From positions 15,254,501 through 15,318,500 of the forward strand of contig OU015541.1 of assembly GCA_907165065.1 (NCBI GenBank): a DNA stretch of 64,000 nt, given 5' to 3'. Under the pieces are notes generated by a model, which did not search any database, was not told the DNA's origin, and saw only the letters and a program-made list of their open reading frames with translations. The DNA comes from Caprimulgus europaeus (taxonomy: Eukaryota > Chordata > Aves > Caprimulgiformes > Caprimulgidae). Shown here one piece after another: positions 1-11,642 of this stretch (position 1 is the first letter of the stretch; each line of letters begins with the position of its first letter). Position numbers and translations under genes: made by a program.

Positions 1-3000
1 AGGCAAGCCAAAACACAGCCGTATCTCTTATAAACTGGCTACGTTCCACTTGCTGAAGGGGAGAGGAGTAAAACAGCAGGTGTTCAGGAAGGGGAAAAAA
101 ACAAAAAAAAGTAGGTAAATGCTTGAAAAGAGTTTGCTGGTCATTGCAGTCAGAGGTGGATTGCAGCATCAGCAGTGAAATGACCCCCAGTACTCTAGAT
201 TTTGATATCACAACCAGTGGCAAACTTGGGAGTTGTTTAAATTATGTTTTTTTCACTCCTGTTTCTGAAGAAGAGCACAAGATTTGAAGACAGTGTGACT
301 AGCATGGCCTTCTCTACCCAATTCCACCAAGAATACCACTTTGAGGAGGGACTGTCTCTTACATCCCAGTTCTCTTACTTCTCAGTCCTACTCAGTCTTT
401 GCAGCTCCATCAGGAACCTTCTGCATCAGGGTGGGACGAAGACAGTAAGTCTCCTGTCCTAGGTAGAAAACACCCTCTTTGTGCCAAAGAGCTTCTCTCA
501 TAGCTTCTAGATAGCACTTTCTCTGTTGCTAGCACCAGGAATTAAATATAATTTCAACCTGACTGGCAAAAAATAATCCCAAATAGTGCAAACTGATTTG
601 TATCCACGCTGCCTGTGCCAGGACCTGTTTGGAACACACTGGGACAGCCTTCAAACTTTATTCCACAGCTGAGTCGAGTGCAAAGTTCTGTCTGTAAACC
701 CTGTTGTATTTAAATACTTTTAAAAAATAAAACCACCAGCCTGGCTTCTTTTCAAGATTGATGGAATGAAAGTCTTATCTACATTTTTCCATGTTTTTAG
801 GAGTATTTTCTTTTCTTTACCATCTGTGCTACCAAATGAGGGAATGATATGCTAATATAGGCAAATATGAGTTTTCATTTTGGGATTGGTAATTCTTTGG
901 TGTTGAGTTGCTTAATGAATTATAACCTACACGTGAAAGATACAGGAAAAATTTTCAGCAGAATACTCTTATTCCATTGAATGTCAGGCTGCTGAGCCAG
1001 CTGAAGCGGTCACAACGTCCCCTCTCTCTGGCTGCTTGCTCTTGCCTCCACATCACTCACTCAGTTTTGGTCTCACCATTCCAGAAAAATATTGTGTATT
1101 TTTCCTGTGAATTTCTACAGGAGATTGTCCTCATAATGCCACCTGTGCCATGTAAAGCAGCATTAATTGGGTTGGTAACACAACTAACACCCCTAGTTTG
1201 CCCACCACCTATCTTGGTTGGTGACTGGTAACACAGTGTGGTTCTTTGTCCTTCTGCAGTCACTTGATCTCAGAGATCAGTTTGTTAACGTGGCTGTGGT
1301 ACAATTTCTGTTAAGACTGCATATCACTCGCTCTTCTTTCTCCAGCTAAGCTGTTTAAAGACACTCTTAAGAGTGCTACATTTATAATGATGATAGTTTA
1401 TGGAAAAAAGAAAGGAACCTCTCTTTCTTTTTAACATGCATTTTCTTTGTTTCTAGATAGAAAAGCTGTTTTCCACATCTCATTTGATGCAAACAAATGG
1501 AAGAGCAGTGTCACCACCTCTTCAGGGTCTTCAGAAGCTTTCTTTGAGCAGAATATGTTGTGGAGGTGACTGGAGGAGTACAGACAAATCATGTGTTCTT
1601 CTCTTTGACAGTTCTGGCCAACCAGGTCTGAAGATGCAAGAACCAAGGCATAGCTTAGAGTAGCCCTAAGGCTTCTTTAAGTTGTGCTTGGAAAACAATT
1701 GTCTCTCCATGGCTGTTGGAGAGGAAGGGATCATTTTAGTGTTTTTAAAGCATGTTTAGTTCACACCATCTTTTCTGTAATTACCCTGGGCATGCTGTTG
1801 TCACAACCAGTGATCCAACTTCTTCAGCATCCTTCATACTTTAATAAAATTTCAAAATTTAACCGTCATATGTCTTTTTAATTATGTTTGAGTACACTGC
1901 AAGATGCAGGTGTCTTAGCATGATGATACCATTCCTAAAGTATAAAACTAATAGGACAAAGATCAGAGATTCACAGTTGTTTTTCTGTTATTAATCAGAT
2001 AATACAATTTGTACTTCTGTTGCCTGAAAAGCTCTGTCTTGGATTTACACTGTGCTATGCTAGGTGCTCTACAGAGTCTACCTACACTCATTACAGCTAT
2101 ATATACAGCTGTTATGCTCAGGGATAAATAATGAGAGTAATATCACTAACAGTGCCATAAAAGTATCCCTGTGACCTATTACTGTCAACTGATAAGCATT
2201 TAAATTAATGTTTTTGCTGACCTACAGCAACTGGATAACTCTGCAATGAGTTACTGAGCTAAATAAAGAAAAGGATTTGATACGGATTTTCATCATTAAA
2301 ATGAATGTACAAGAAGGCATGTGCTAGCAGTTTCACAAAGAAAAACCTTTCTCAAGATGTCTGTTACCTGATTTAACGGCTGTTTTTCCAGCTGAAGATA
2401 AAAATCAAAGAAACATGAGTGATGGAGGGTATATGACTAAGAAGGAAGGTCATGCATAAATCAATTTATCTGTGACTACACCATTCTCTGTGTTGTTGCA
2501 ATAAAATCATGTTTCTTATCTGCAGGGAAAGGTAGTATATTATAAACAATTTGAGAGTGCTTAACCAAAGAGCTGGTTTTGATGTGTGATGATATTGCAA
2601 TTTATCTTAAGTAAGTTAGCTCAACTGGAAATAATACATCAGCTAACAGGAAATTTATTCTGAACACAAATTTAGATTACTTTTAATTAAGAAAATTCAA
2701 CTAAAGTATTTTTCAAGTTGCATGTGTTCTGTGTCTGATGTGGGCATGAGGAGTATAGAACTATTAAACTCGATGTAAGGTAAGCAGTGTATTTACCTGG
2801 TTTGGTATCATGATAACAGGAAATGTTTTTCTACTGTTGTAGGTGTGTCCTCAGTTATAACTTACTCTGGTGATAACATTTTGGTAAGGAAAACACATCA
2901 GCAACTTTAAAGCTAAGTTAACTGTGTTTCTTTATGCTTTAGCATAGCAGGTCCAACTATTTCACTCACTGAACGAACTTGCAAAACTACCCCAGTTTCT

Positions 3001-4694
3001 CAGGGTCGGCCTCTCTCTGGTGCTTACTGGTGGACTTCTGGTGCCTCCTGAGAGTCGGGAAGGAGAAAGCTCAGGCAGGAGCGTATTTGTACAGGTGGTG
3101 CAAATGAGCAAAAATTGTTGGATTTCTCTTGGCATCTTTCTCTTCACATGCAAAGCAAGGGTAGTCGGTTCCTTCTGCACCCTACTGTCTTACCCCCACA
3201 GCTGGTGTACACTGAGTTCAGGTTTTACTTGGGAGTGGGTGGCTTGAACAGGAAATTAAGGAGCTTTATCTGATGGCCTGACCTTGTTTCCGTGTGAGTG
3301 GCAAAGTATCAAGCTAGGCTATTGGGTCTCCCTTCTGAAGAAGATGAATGGTATTAAGAGTGCTGCTTGGACAAGAACTGTGGCTAACAGGAAGGTCAGA
3401 GACTTTACTGCATGTTCAGGAGCTAACAGAAACAATTTGGGAGGTACAGGCTCCTTTCAAGACTCCTGGGGATCAGCTGAGTGGAGAGTTTCCAAACTGC
3501 AGTGGGTCACAGTCCACAAAGAGCCATCACAGTTCCAAGCTAGGGGCTGTGGGAGGAGATGGGTATTCAGTCAGACAATAGTTTTATACCTTGATATTTT
3601 GCTTGAAAAGAAAATGAACAATGTATTCTCTTCCACACTATGAAACTCTCTGCCACTTACAAAAATGAAGGGAACTTCTTGCTTAGCAATGTTCCTGATA
3701 TAAACTGACCCCCCAGGGAAAATAGGATGATGAATCCCGAGTTGGGTTTTTGAGCACTCTGTACTTAAAAGATGATCTTAGACTTTTTTTCTCCTGTCTC
3801 CTCTCCCCATGAAATGCATGCTGTCCACTTGCCCTCTGAGAATGACATAACTGCTTTCAGACTTAAGACCCTCTTACAGAATATAGTGGCATGGAGAGGG
3901 CAGAGGACATGGACATGCTGGAGGATGAGAACTATGGATGTGTGTAGGAGGAAGCTAGAACAAAAAGAAAGGTAACAAGATGAAGCAGTGGTGAAAAATC
4001 TTTGGCCAGAGCAGGGAGCAGGAGCCATTCTACTGCCTTTCAGCAAAGACTTTGAGATGAGAAGCATCTGCAGCATTGAGAATCAGAGTATTTATTGAGA
4101 AGCAAGAGGAGCTTCTTGTCCCGATTTCTGCGGAAGTCACTTCATTTCCTAGGAATTCTCTTTAGCTCCATTTATCTGCTCTAGCCACCTCCTCCCAGTA
4201 CGCCGCTCTTCCAGTTTGAGTGGCCTCCTAGCAATGTATCCTCCATTAGAAGGACAGCTTTTCCACTGCAGTGTTGACCTGTCCTCTGTGGCTGTGCTGG
4301 AACTGAGAAGGTTCATTTCTTAGCGAGTCCCTTACCTCTAGGTGCAAGGAAGCAGAACTCCCCATACAGAATTTTCCGAGCTTTGTGGCATCCTCACATA
4401 CCACTGTCGATCCAAATGGTGTTTTAAAGCTGGACAGCAGCAGCTGTGAAAGCAGCACTTGTCTGTATTTCTGGGTATTTCATAAGGTTAACTAGGAAAA
4501 GGTGCATTTCTGTTCAGTAATGGAAGAGCTGGTCAGCCTGGTCACCATGGTTCTTGACATAGTTCCTTAGATATGAGCCTTCATCTTTCTGGGCTTGCTG
4601 ATCATTTCAGAACTCTTCATAGTTGTCTCAGTGATGATCAAGGAACCAACAAAGATCTGCTGGACCTGATACTTTTTAAAAGGAAGAACTGGTG

Positions 4695-5085
4695 GGCAGT
4701 GTGAAGATCAGTATTGTTGGTGGCTGACAGACTGGAAAGCAGTTTTGCAGAGAAGAACCTGGAGGTCCTGGTCGACACCAAGTTGAACGTGAATCGGCAG
4801 TGTGCCCATGCAGCACAGAGGGCCAGCAGTGTCCAGGGTTGCATTAGAAAGAGCATCACCAGCAGGTCAAGGGAGATGATCCTTCCTTTCTACTCAGCAC
4901 ATCTGGAATGCTTGGTACAGGCCTTCCCAATGCAAGAAACTTGAATTTCAAAGCCTGACTGGACACAGTCCTGGACAACCTGGTTTACTTTATCTTGCTT
5001 GAGGTGGGGAGTTGGACTAGACAATCTGCAGAGGTGCCTTCCAACCTCAACCATTCTGTTAGTCTGTGTGATTCTGTTTTCCAGC
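4695..5085 (+). mobile_element. CR1 LINE fragment (3' end)
   Basis: The frame at 4714-4944 reads like the end of CR1 reverse transcriptase (SSFAEKNLEVLVDTKLNVNR, CAHAAQRA). It is followed by the CR1 3' tail (GGAGTTGGACTAGA, CTTCCAACCTCAACCATTCTG). The copy is 5'-truncated, the normal CR1 state. Confidence 0.85.
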
Positions 5086-6161
5086 TGTAAAGAGGGCTGG
5101 CATTTGTTTTGGGCAGAAACAAGTGAATGAAGGCTATTTAAAACTAATTTAAATTAAGATAGTATCTGATCTTATGCTCCTGATAAGGGTTTGACACATA
5201 GAGGTAAGTAACTTAAATAGATTTATATTTAGACTTTACATAGAGACAAGTTCTAGACATGCAAAGATGTACAAAGTCAGTACAAAGACTCTTTTTGATA
5301 CTTAGTGAGGAGGAAAATGCCAACAAATTGTTGAGGAGAAAAGTCTCAAAGCACTTAGCACAGGCACAGCCCCTGAGACTCTTCTTATGAAAGTCAGCTC
5401 TGTGCTGAGTGACTTACACCATGTGTGAGTTTGTGGTAGCAGTGGAAATTAGGCTTTCATGAGCACTGAAGTGATACAGGAGAGTAAGTCCATTTAATTT
5501 GCAATAGGACTTCGAGTCTTTGAATTCCTTTTGACAACTGGGTGCATCTTCGAAGCCTGAGTGTTTTTGAAAACCCATGAAGAGTGATCAATCTTCCAAA
5601 CTTAACACATTTTACACAATGCTGTTGGACATTTTATTGACTTGTTCTGCACACACCAGGTTTTTCAGCAACACATGAGAAAAAAATTACTCAGTCCCCA
5701 TTTGGATTTCCTGAATACAAAAATTTGTGAGTTTTAACTTTAATGTTGATGTTAATGTGGGCTTAAATTTAGCCTACATATGTTTTTGGGCATTTGTATT
5801 TGAACCAATGTATTTGAACATTTATTTGAACTGCATTTGTATATTTTAATATATCTTGCATATTCAGGTGCTTACACCCTCCAAGACAAATGTTTAGGCA
5901 ATTTAACCATTTTGGTGTAGTATTTATGACCAGTTGAGCACTGTGTGTTACTTCCTTTAGGTATTCTGAGACGCTGGCAAAGCACCCTGCTGTAAAGATT
6001 TGCAGACCCTTGCACCTGTGTTGTCACATTTTTATGGGTAACAGTGAAGCAATAAGTATTTAAAGAGTGGAGATATTCCTACATGAGTCACTGTTGCTTC
6101 TCCTGTCCGAAGGAGAGCTCAGCCATGTACACAAAACTGAACTTCATTAATTCTAAGATAG

Positions 6162-6450
6162 GTGCAGTTTGGAGATGTGGGGAATGGAGATGTGCAGTTT
6201 GGAGATGTGGGGAATGGAGAGCTGCTGTTTGGAGGTGTGGAGAATGGAGATGTGCTGTTTGGAGATGGGGGGAATGGAGATGTGCTGTTTGGAGATGTGG
6301 GGAATGGAGAGCTGCTGTTTGGAGGTGTGGAGAATGGAGATGTGCAGTTTGGAGATGTGGGGAATGGAGAGCTGCTGTTTGGAGATGTGGAGAATGGAGA
6401 TGTGCAGTTTGGAGATGTGGGGAATGGAGATGTGTAGTTTGGAGATGCTG
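6162..6450. repeat. 30-bp minisatellite, about 9.5 copies
   Basis: The unit is GCAGTTTGGAGATGTGGGGA followed by ATGGAGATGT, 30 bases long. Units vary at a few positions: GCAG or GCTG at the start, GAGATGT or GAGAGCT at the end, and TGTGGGGAAT or TGTGGAGAAT in the middle. Variants recur in order (units 2-3 resemble 5-6 and 7-8), which suggests block duplication. Because 30 is a multiple of three and the unit lacks stops, most frames stay open on both strands. I see no evidence that it is translated. Confidence 0.95.
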
Positions 6451-7549
6451 CGAAGCAGCCGCTGAACTGCCACTGCCAAGTGTTTTCTCCTGTCTCCTGT
6501 GTCCAAGTGCTCTTGGTTTGTGCCTTGCCAAAAAAAAAAGCAGAGAAGCCCGAATTCAGGCAAAATTGCATTGCCTGTGTCACCTCCCAGGTCAAGGAGC
6601 CCTCACTGAGTAGGACATCCAGGGACCACACTAGGTCAAGGAGCTGAAGGTCCCAGATCCATGGGACTGAAGAGGAGTGTATGCCTGTAACATAGAGTTG
6701 AAGGTACCCCTATTTTGCACTTCTAACAGCTTCTGGACCAGACAGGGCTCCTCAGCCCTTTTTCTTCCTGTCAGGAGCATGTCCCTTCTTTCCTTCTTCC
6801 TCCTTCTCCCTCCTGCCATTGGGTTCCAACACAAACTTTCCCTGTGTGGCTCTGCCTCCTGCAGGATGGTGCTACCTGTGCTCACCTCCTCCCGCAGACA
6901 TGGCAGTGCCAGGAGTCCAGCAAAGTAAAGGCATGTTGAGGAGCCTGTGCTAGAGGAGATGGAGTTGTCCCAGGTACTACATGTGCTACGGTGGGTGTTA
7001 GCCCTGGTCTTCTCTGTCCTTCCTCCTGCCTTGCCAGGTGCCTGGCACATCTCCCCTAGGATTTGGTGGTCCTAGTCAGATCAGAGTATGGCACAGGAGG
7101 ACCCAAAAGGGGAGCAAATTTCCCTTCCCACCATGTATCCTCGTTGATTAGCAGACTGGCAGTGCTCTCACCTCTCCTGGCAGCACTCAAGATAAGGAGG
7201 CAGTGGCATCAGAGCAGCATGTTTTGTTGGCCATTTTCTGTAAACTCTCTACAAAAGAGTCTGCAGTCAGTGTCTTTGCACTCAAGGCAGCTGCCTGTTT
7301 TACCTGCTCTGAGGGTGCTCATGGCCATGGGTGGTCACAAGCCAGGAGCCTCCTGCCCATCCTGTGACAATAACTATAAAAGCTGCACAGACTTCCAGGA
7401 CTCAAATCATCTCCAGGAGCTGACTGGCACTGTGACCTGCTGTGCAATAGGATAGCAAAGCGTTTGTTTCTTGGTTTATGAGTGAGTGGGGCTTGGGATT
7501 GCACCAGGCTGTGGCTGTGCACTAACCTGGCTGTGCCTTCCTTCCACAG

Positions 7550-7711
7550 GGAACGATCTCTTTCTGGTCGCAGTCCATGAACTGGGACATGCGCTGGGTC
7601 TGGAACACTCCAATGATCCTGGTGCTATCATGGCTCCTTTCTACCAGTACATGGAAACACACAACTTCAAACTGCCCCAGGATGACCTCCAAGGGATTCA
7701 GAAAATCTATG
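7550..7711 (+). CDS. MMP24: MMP24 exon: catalytic zinc-binding helix and Met-turn
   Basis: The exon follows a CTTCCTTCCACAG acceptor and ends before GTGAGC. Its first two bases complete a split glycine codon, and the frame then reads [19 protein letters not shown]. This holds the metzincin motif HExxHxxGxxH: the three histidines bind the catalytic zinc and the glutamate is the general base. The methionine of AIMAPFY is the Met-turn beneath the metal site. The exon closes the catalytic domain with [11 protein letters not shown]. Every catalytic residue that should be in this exon is intact, so the gene looks functional here. The previous exon, which would encode the calcium and structural-zinc sites, is not in the window. 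Confidence 0.96.
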
Positions 7712-8351
7712 GTGAGCAACACGTTCCACTCATCTCTTTACATTGAGCTCGAGTCTGTTGAGTATTGTGCAGCCACAGGCAGGGAGCCCCAAAAATGCTT
7801 ACAGCTGGTGGGCTGGATTTCCTGCCGTAGCTGAATGGGGAACCATGATCCACAGCAAATATCAGACCACTGTCCCAGTGGAAATACCTTTGCACAAGTC
7901 AGGATAACCAACCCTCTGCCATCTCAGTGCTGCTCCATCCCTCACTATGTCCCCAGTATCAAGGAGCGCTAGAAAGCGAAGAACAAGGCAATTGCTGTAG
8001 CCAGGGTTTGTCTCTTAGGAACAGCCACTGCAAATAGAGGGCAAGGATGTGAAGAACCTGCAACGTCAAGGAAAGGTAAAAAGTATGCACTCATTTTTTC
8101 CTCCATATATAGAAGAAGATAGGGAAAAAAGTCTGTGTCTGCTTGGGGAACACTTCCTTTAATCTCCAGCTGAACATTGTTGTACAACATATGCCACAAA
8201 GGTATGGGCTCAAGAAAAAGAGAGAGAAAAGGAGGGAGAGGGATTATGGGAGAAAATCAAAGGGCTGGAGATGATGTGGTACCATGTGATGGGTTCATGG
8301 ATAACCAGGGTGTGAGGACAGGGACTTTCTGAGAATTATTGTCTGAAGGAG

Positions 8352-9292
8352 TGTGGTGGTTTAATGACAGCAGGACCATGTGGTCCTGCACTCACTCCTC
8401 CCACCTGGTGAGATGGGATGCGAGACACAACAAAGGGGACACGGGATTAGGATGAGGACAGGGAGGGCTCACTGACCAGTGATGGTCATGGGCAAAACAG
8501 ACTCAATCTGGGGAAGATAAATCAATTTAATTCGTTGCCATTAATCCGAGTAGGACAGTGAGACACAACAGCCACACCTGACACCACCTTCCCCCACCCC
8601 TCCCTTCTTCCCGGGCTCCAATCACTTTGCTCCCCATTTCTCTCCCTTCCCCCCCAGCAGCACAGGGGACAGGGAATGGGGGTTCACTCAGGTCACCTCT
8701 GCTGCTCTTCCTGGCATGGAAGTCCAGGAACAAGATGTTCCAAAGCAGCTTCCCATGGAGTCAGGGACCTCTTTGGGCTCAGCTCCCGGCTCTGCCATGG
8801 GGACACCACGGGCTGCAGACTCACCCCCCACTCTGGGGGTCCACCCCTGCTCTGGCAGTGAGCGACTCTCGGGGTCCCAATTCCATCACACTTGCCCTCA
8901 ACTTCTCTGCTCCAGCGTGGAGTCCTCCATGGTCCACACATGGGTCTCTGCTCCACCATTGAACTTCCATGGGCTGCAGCGACCTCCTTTGCCTTCTCCT
9001 ACTCCATCAGGTGAACTGGGTGTCTCAGGTTCTCTGTCCTCCCCCTCCTCCTCCTTCCTCCTGGCAATGAAGCTCTCTCTTTGTTTTGGCCAATGGTCTT
9101 TTGGTCAGTGGCCTCTCCTCCAGGTTGTCTCCACCTTCTTCTTTTCAGGACAGTCCTTCCCCTCACCAGTATGGATTCACAGAGGCGTTTCTGCATTGCT
9201 CACTGGCCCTGGGCTGGGGGGTCTCCACCGTGGAGCCAGGGGAGCTTTTCACTCTCACAAGGTGGCCCCTCCTCACCCCCAAACCCAACACA
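8352..9292 (-). mobile_element. Solo LTR of an avian endogenous retrovirus, 5-bp TSD
   Basis: The element is 941 bases with TGTGGTGG at the left end and CCAACACA at the right, so it has TG...CA ends. AGGAG flanks it on both sides (8347-8351 and 9293-9297), a perfect 5-bp target duplication. The interior, with 'CAAAACAGACTC', 'CTTCTTCCCGGGCTC' and 'CCATGGGCTGCAG' blocks, resembles a common bird ERV LTR read in reverse. No retroviral gene is attached, so it is a solo LTR. The family name needs a library search. Confidence 0.75.
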
Positions 9293-9594
9293 AGGAGTCT
9301 GGGAGCAGAGGGAAATGCAAGTTTTAGGAGCCACAGACAAGGGGGGGCCAAGCTAGAAGATGCTAATGGGTGCAGTCTGTCACAGCCCATGGAAAATAGA
9401 TTTTGACAAACATCCCTGGTTTCATTTTTTCAGGAAAGTACAAGTTTGACAGAGAGGTTACTCAATAAGTGTAACATAGAGCAACACTGCTGTGTAGCTA
9501 TGAACATTTGCAGCTGCTTGACATCTGGAGTCAAATATTAGCTCCCAGTACCACTAGAGCAGATATTATATGAATTAGACCTGAAAAAAACCTT

Positions 9595-9790
9595 ATAAGA
9601 TGGTTGTCAGTGGGAAAGCTGGTGTTTCTAAGGGATTGCTGCTGGGATTGGTTGCAGACCTGGCACTGGTCAATGTTTGCATCAGTGATCTGATTTTAAA
9701 TTCCTGCTGACAGTATTTGGGCCAAGACCTGTAAGACTCTAAAGCAGAACAGCAAGACTTTAGAGGTCTAAAGTGGATGTCAGTTGTTTG
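9595..9790 (+). mobile_element. Degraded CR1 reverse-transcriptase fragment
   Basis: GGTTGCAGACCTGGCACTGG followed by CAATGTTTGCATCAGTGAT matches the CR1 region for LxPxLFNIFISD. It is heavily decayed. Confidence 0.5.
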
Positions 9791-11079
9791 AGTCTGATTT
9801 CAAATGGAGATGCCTAAAGAAGAGAGATCTCCCTTCCTGGGATAGTTTCCCTGACTCCTGTCTGGGCAATGGGAAAAAAACAGGCATTTGTAGAGTGCAG
9901 TCCACCCTCACTGTGAGGCAGGGAGCCAGGTGAGGTCCAACATTGGACATAAGATGGCTTGAAGCACACCCAGGGGGAACTGGCTCTTCCCATTACTGCA
10001 CCTGAAGATTTCTCTTTATTGTTCATTACCAGGATGAAGTTGCATGGCAACTGTCCTATGGTATCATTTAATTATGCATACTTTAACACAGTATATATGC
10101 AAATACTCAGGATAACAGAGACTCTGGATGGTTTTGAAATAAAGTGCTGGAGTAGCAAGTATTGAACCTAATGCACCTATGTTTACATTTTTGAAAGCTG
10201 GTAGAATGTCATGATGCTATTTCTATTTTGAAATGTTGATTTGGTTCTTGTGAACTTTGACTAATCAGGAGGAAAAATAAAACTTACCACTGACAGTGAA
10301 AATGCAATCAAGAAAAAATTACTGGTTTCTCTGTTTTCAGAGGAGTTTTTGGAAAGGGAGCAGCTGAGGAATTCACAGCCATGCTTCTCCGCATTCGTGG
10401 TTCCAGCCAGTATCAGCTGTGGGTGAGCTGGGGACCAGCACTCCCCCAGCACAGCTTGGGCAGGGACCCAGTGCCCAGGGCTGAACTGAAATGGGGCTCC
10501 TGGGCCCACGGTGGGATGTGGAGGTACCAGGGGATGCTGGTCAGGATCATTAGGAGCTGTTAGTGTCCTCAGGGCCCTGACAATTTGTGAGAGCACTGCA
10601 CAGCTTTCTGAGCACAGCTGTGAGAGCAGAGAGCTCAGTACCACACTGCCGAGGGCTTGGCAGCACCACTGCTGCACTTCCACTTAGTTTTCACTTATGT
10701 AGTGACATTAAACTTTACCTACATCTGATGTTAAAGTTCTCTGTATGCCACATAATATGCTTAAAAATTTAACTTAGCTTGAAAAAAGCAGTATGAATTA
10801 ATTACTGCCTGGTGCAGGTAGTAATTAGGAATTAGTTTGTTGACTGTGGTAGAATCACACAAGACTCTTCTCTGAGGCCTTTGAACTGGAGTGGGTTGGG
10901 GATGATGTTGTAGAGATAACTAGTCCCGTGAGGAGAAGGAGCAGCTTCTGCAGTATGAGCTTTGACTCCCCAGGCAGAGATTTCAGCCCTTAGCACAGAG
11001 TTACAGTCCAAAAACTAAAGTTTAATTTAAAACTTGGTTTTACTCTTACGGTTCACGAGAAGCGTGGGCAGCAGGGCGA

Positions 11080-11642
11080 GGGAGGTGATTCTCCCTCTGT
11101 ACTCCACTCTTATAAGGCCCCACCTGGAGAACTGTGTCCAGTTCTGGAGCCCTCAACACAAGAGACATCGACCAGTTGGAATGAGTCCAGAGGAGGCCAC
11201 GAGGGTGATCTGAGGGCTGGAGCAGCTCTGCTGTGAGGACAGGCTGAGAGAGTTGGGGCTGTTCAGCCTGGAGAAGAGAAGGCTCCAGGGAGACCTTCCA
11301 GTGGCCTCCCAGTACCTGAAGGGGCTCCAGGAAGGCTGGGAAGGGACTTTTCATAAGGGCAGTTAATGACAGAACAAGGGGAAATGGCTTTAAGCTGAAA
11401 GAGGGGAGGTTTAGATCAGACATTAGGAAGAAATTCTTCACTGTGAGGGTGGTGAGACACTGGAACAGGTTGCCCAGAGAAGCTGTGGCTGCTCCTCCCT
11501 GGAAGTGTTCAAGGCCAGGTTGGATGAGGCTTTGAGCAACCTGGTCTAGTGGAAGGTGTCCCTGCTGCTGGCAGGGGGGTTGGGACTGGATGAGCTTTAA
11601 GGTCCCTTCCAACCCAAACCATTCTGTGCTTCTATGATTCAG
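11080..11642 (+). mobile_element. CR1 LINE fragment, young copy
   Basis: It has CCTGGAGAACTGTGTCCAGT, GTCCAGAGGAGGCCACGAGG and CTGGAGAAGAGAAGGCTCC, and ends CCATTCTGTGCTTCTATGATT. The open frame on the opposite strand (11046-11684) is an antisense shadow of this element. It closely resembles the copy at 29,855-30,175. Confidence 0.92.

Larger units (their letters stand above)
1..7549 (+). other. Upstream MMP24 intron, no exon seen
   Basis: The first recognised exon has an acceptor at 7549, so the sequence before it is intron, at least in its 3' part. I looked for the preceding catalytic exon (its fold signatures and WTLGN-type end) and found none. Recognisable content is a CR1 fragment near 4.7-5.1 kb and a 30-bp minisatellite near 6.2 kb. 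The rest is unremarkable AT-rich sequence. Confidence 0.6.

Noticed and set aside
6083-6631. Several overlapping 90-176 codon frames on both strands
   Set aside because: All are produced by the stop-free 30-bp minisatellite. Peptides are simple repeats, with no conserved domain or gene context.
8527-9406. Several frames of 60-203 codons
   Set aside because: They fall inside the solo LTR with a perfect target duplication; LTRs carry no such gene.
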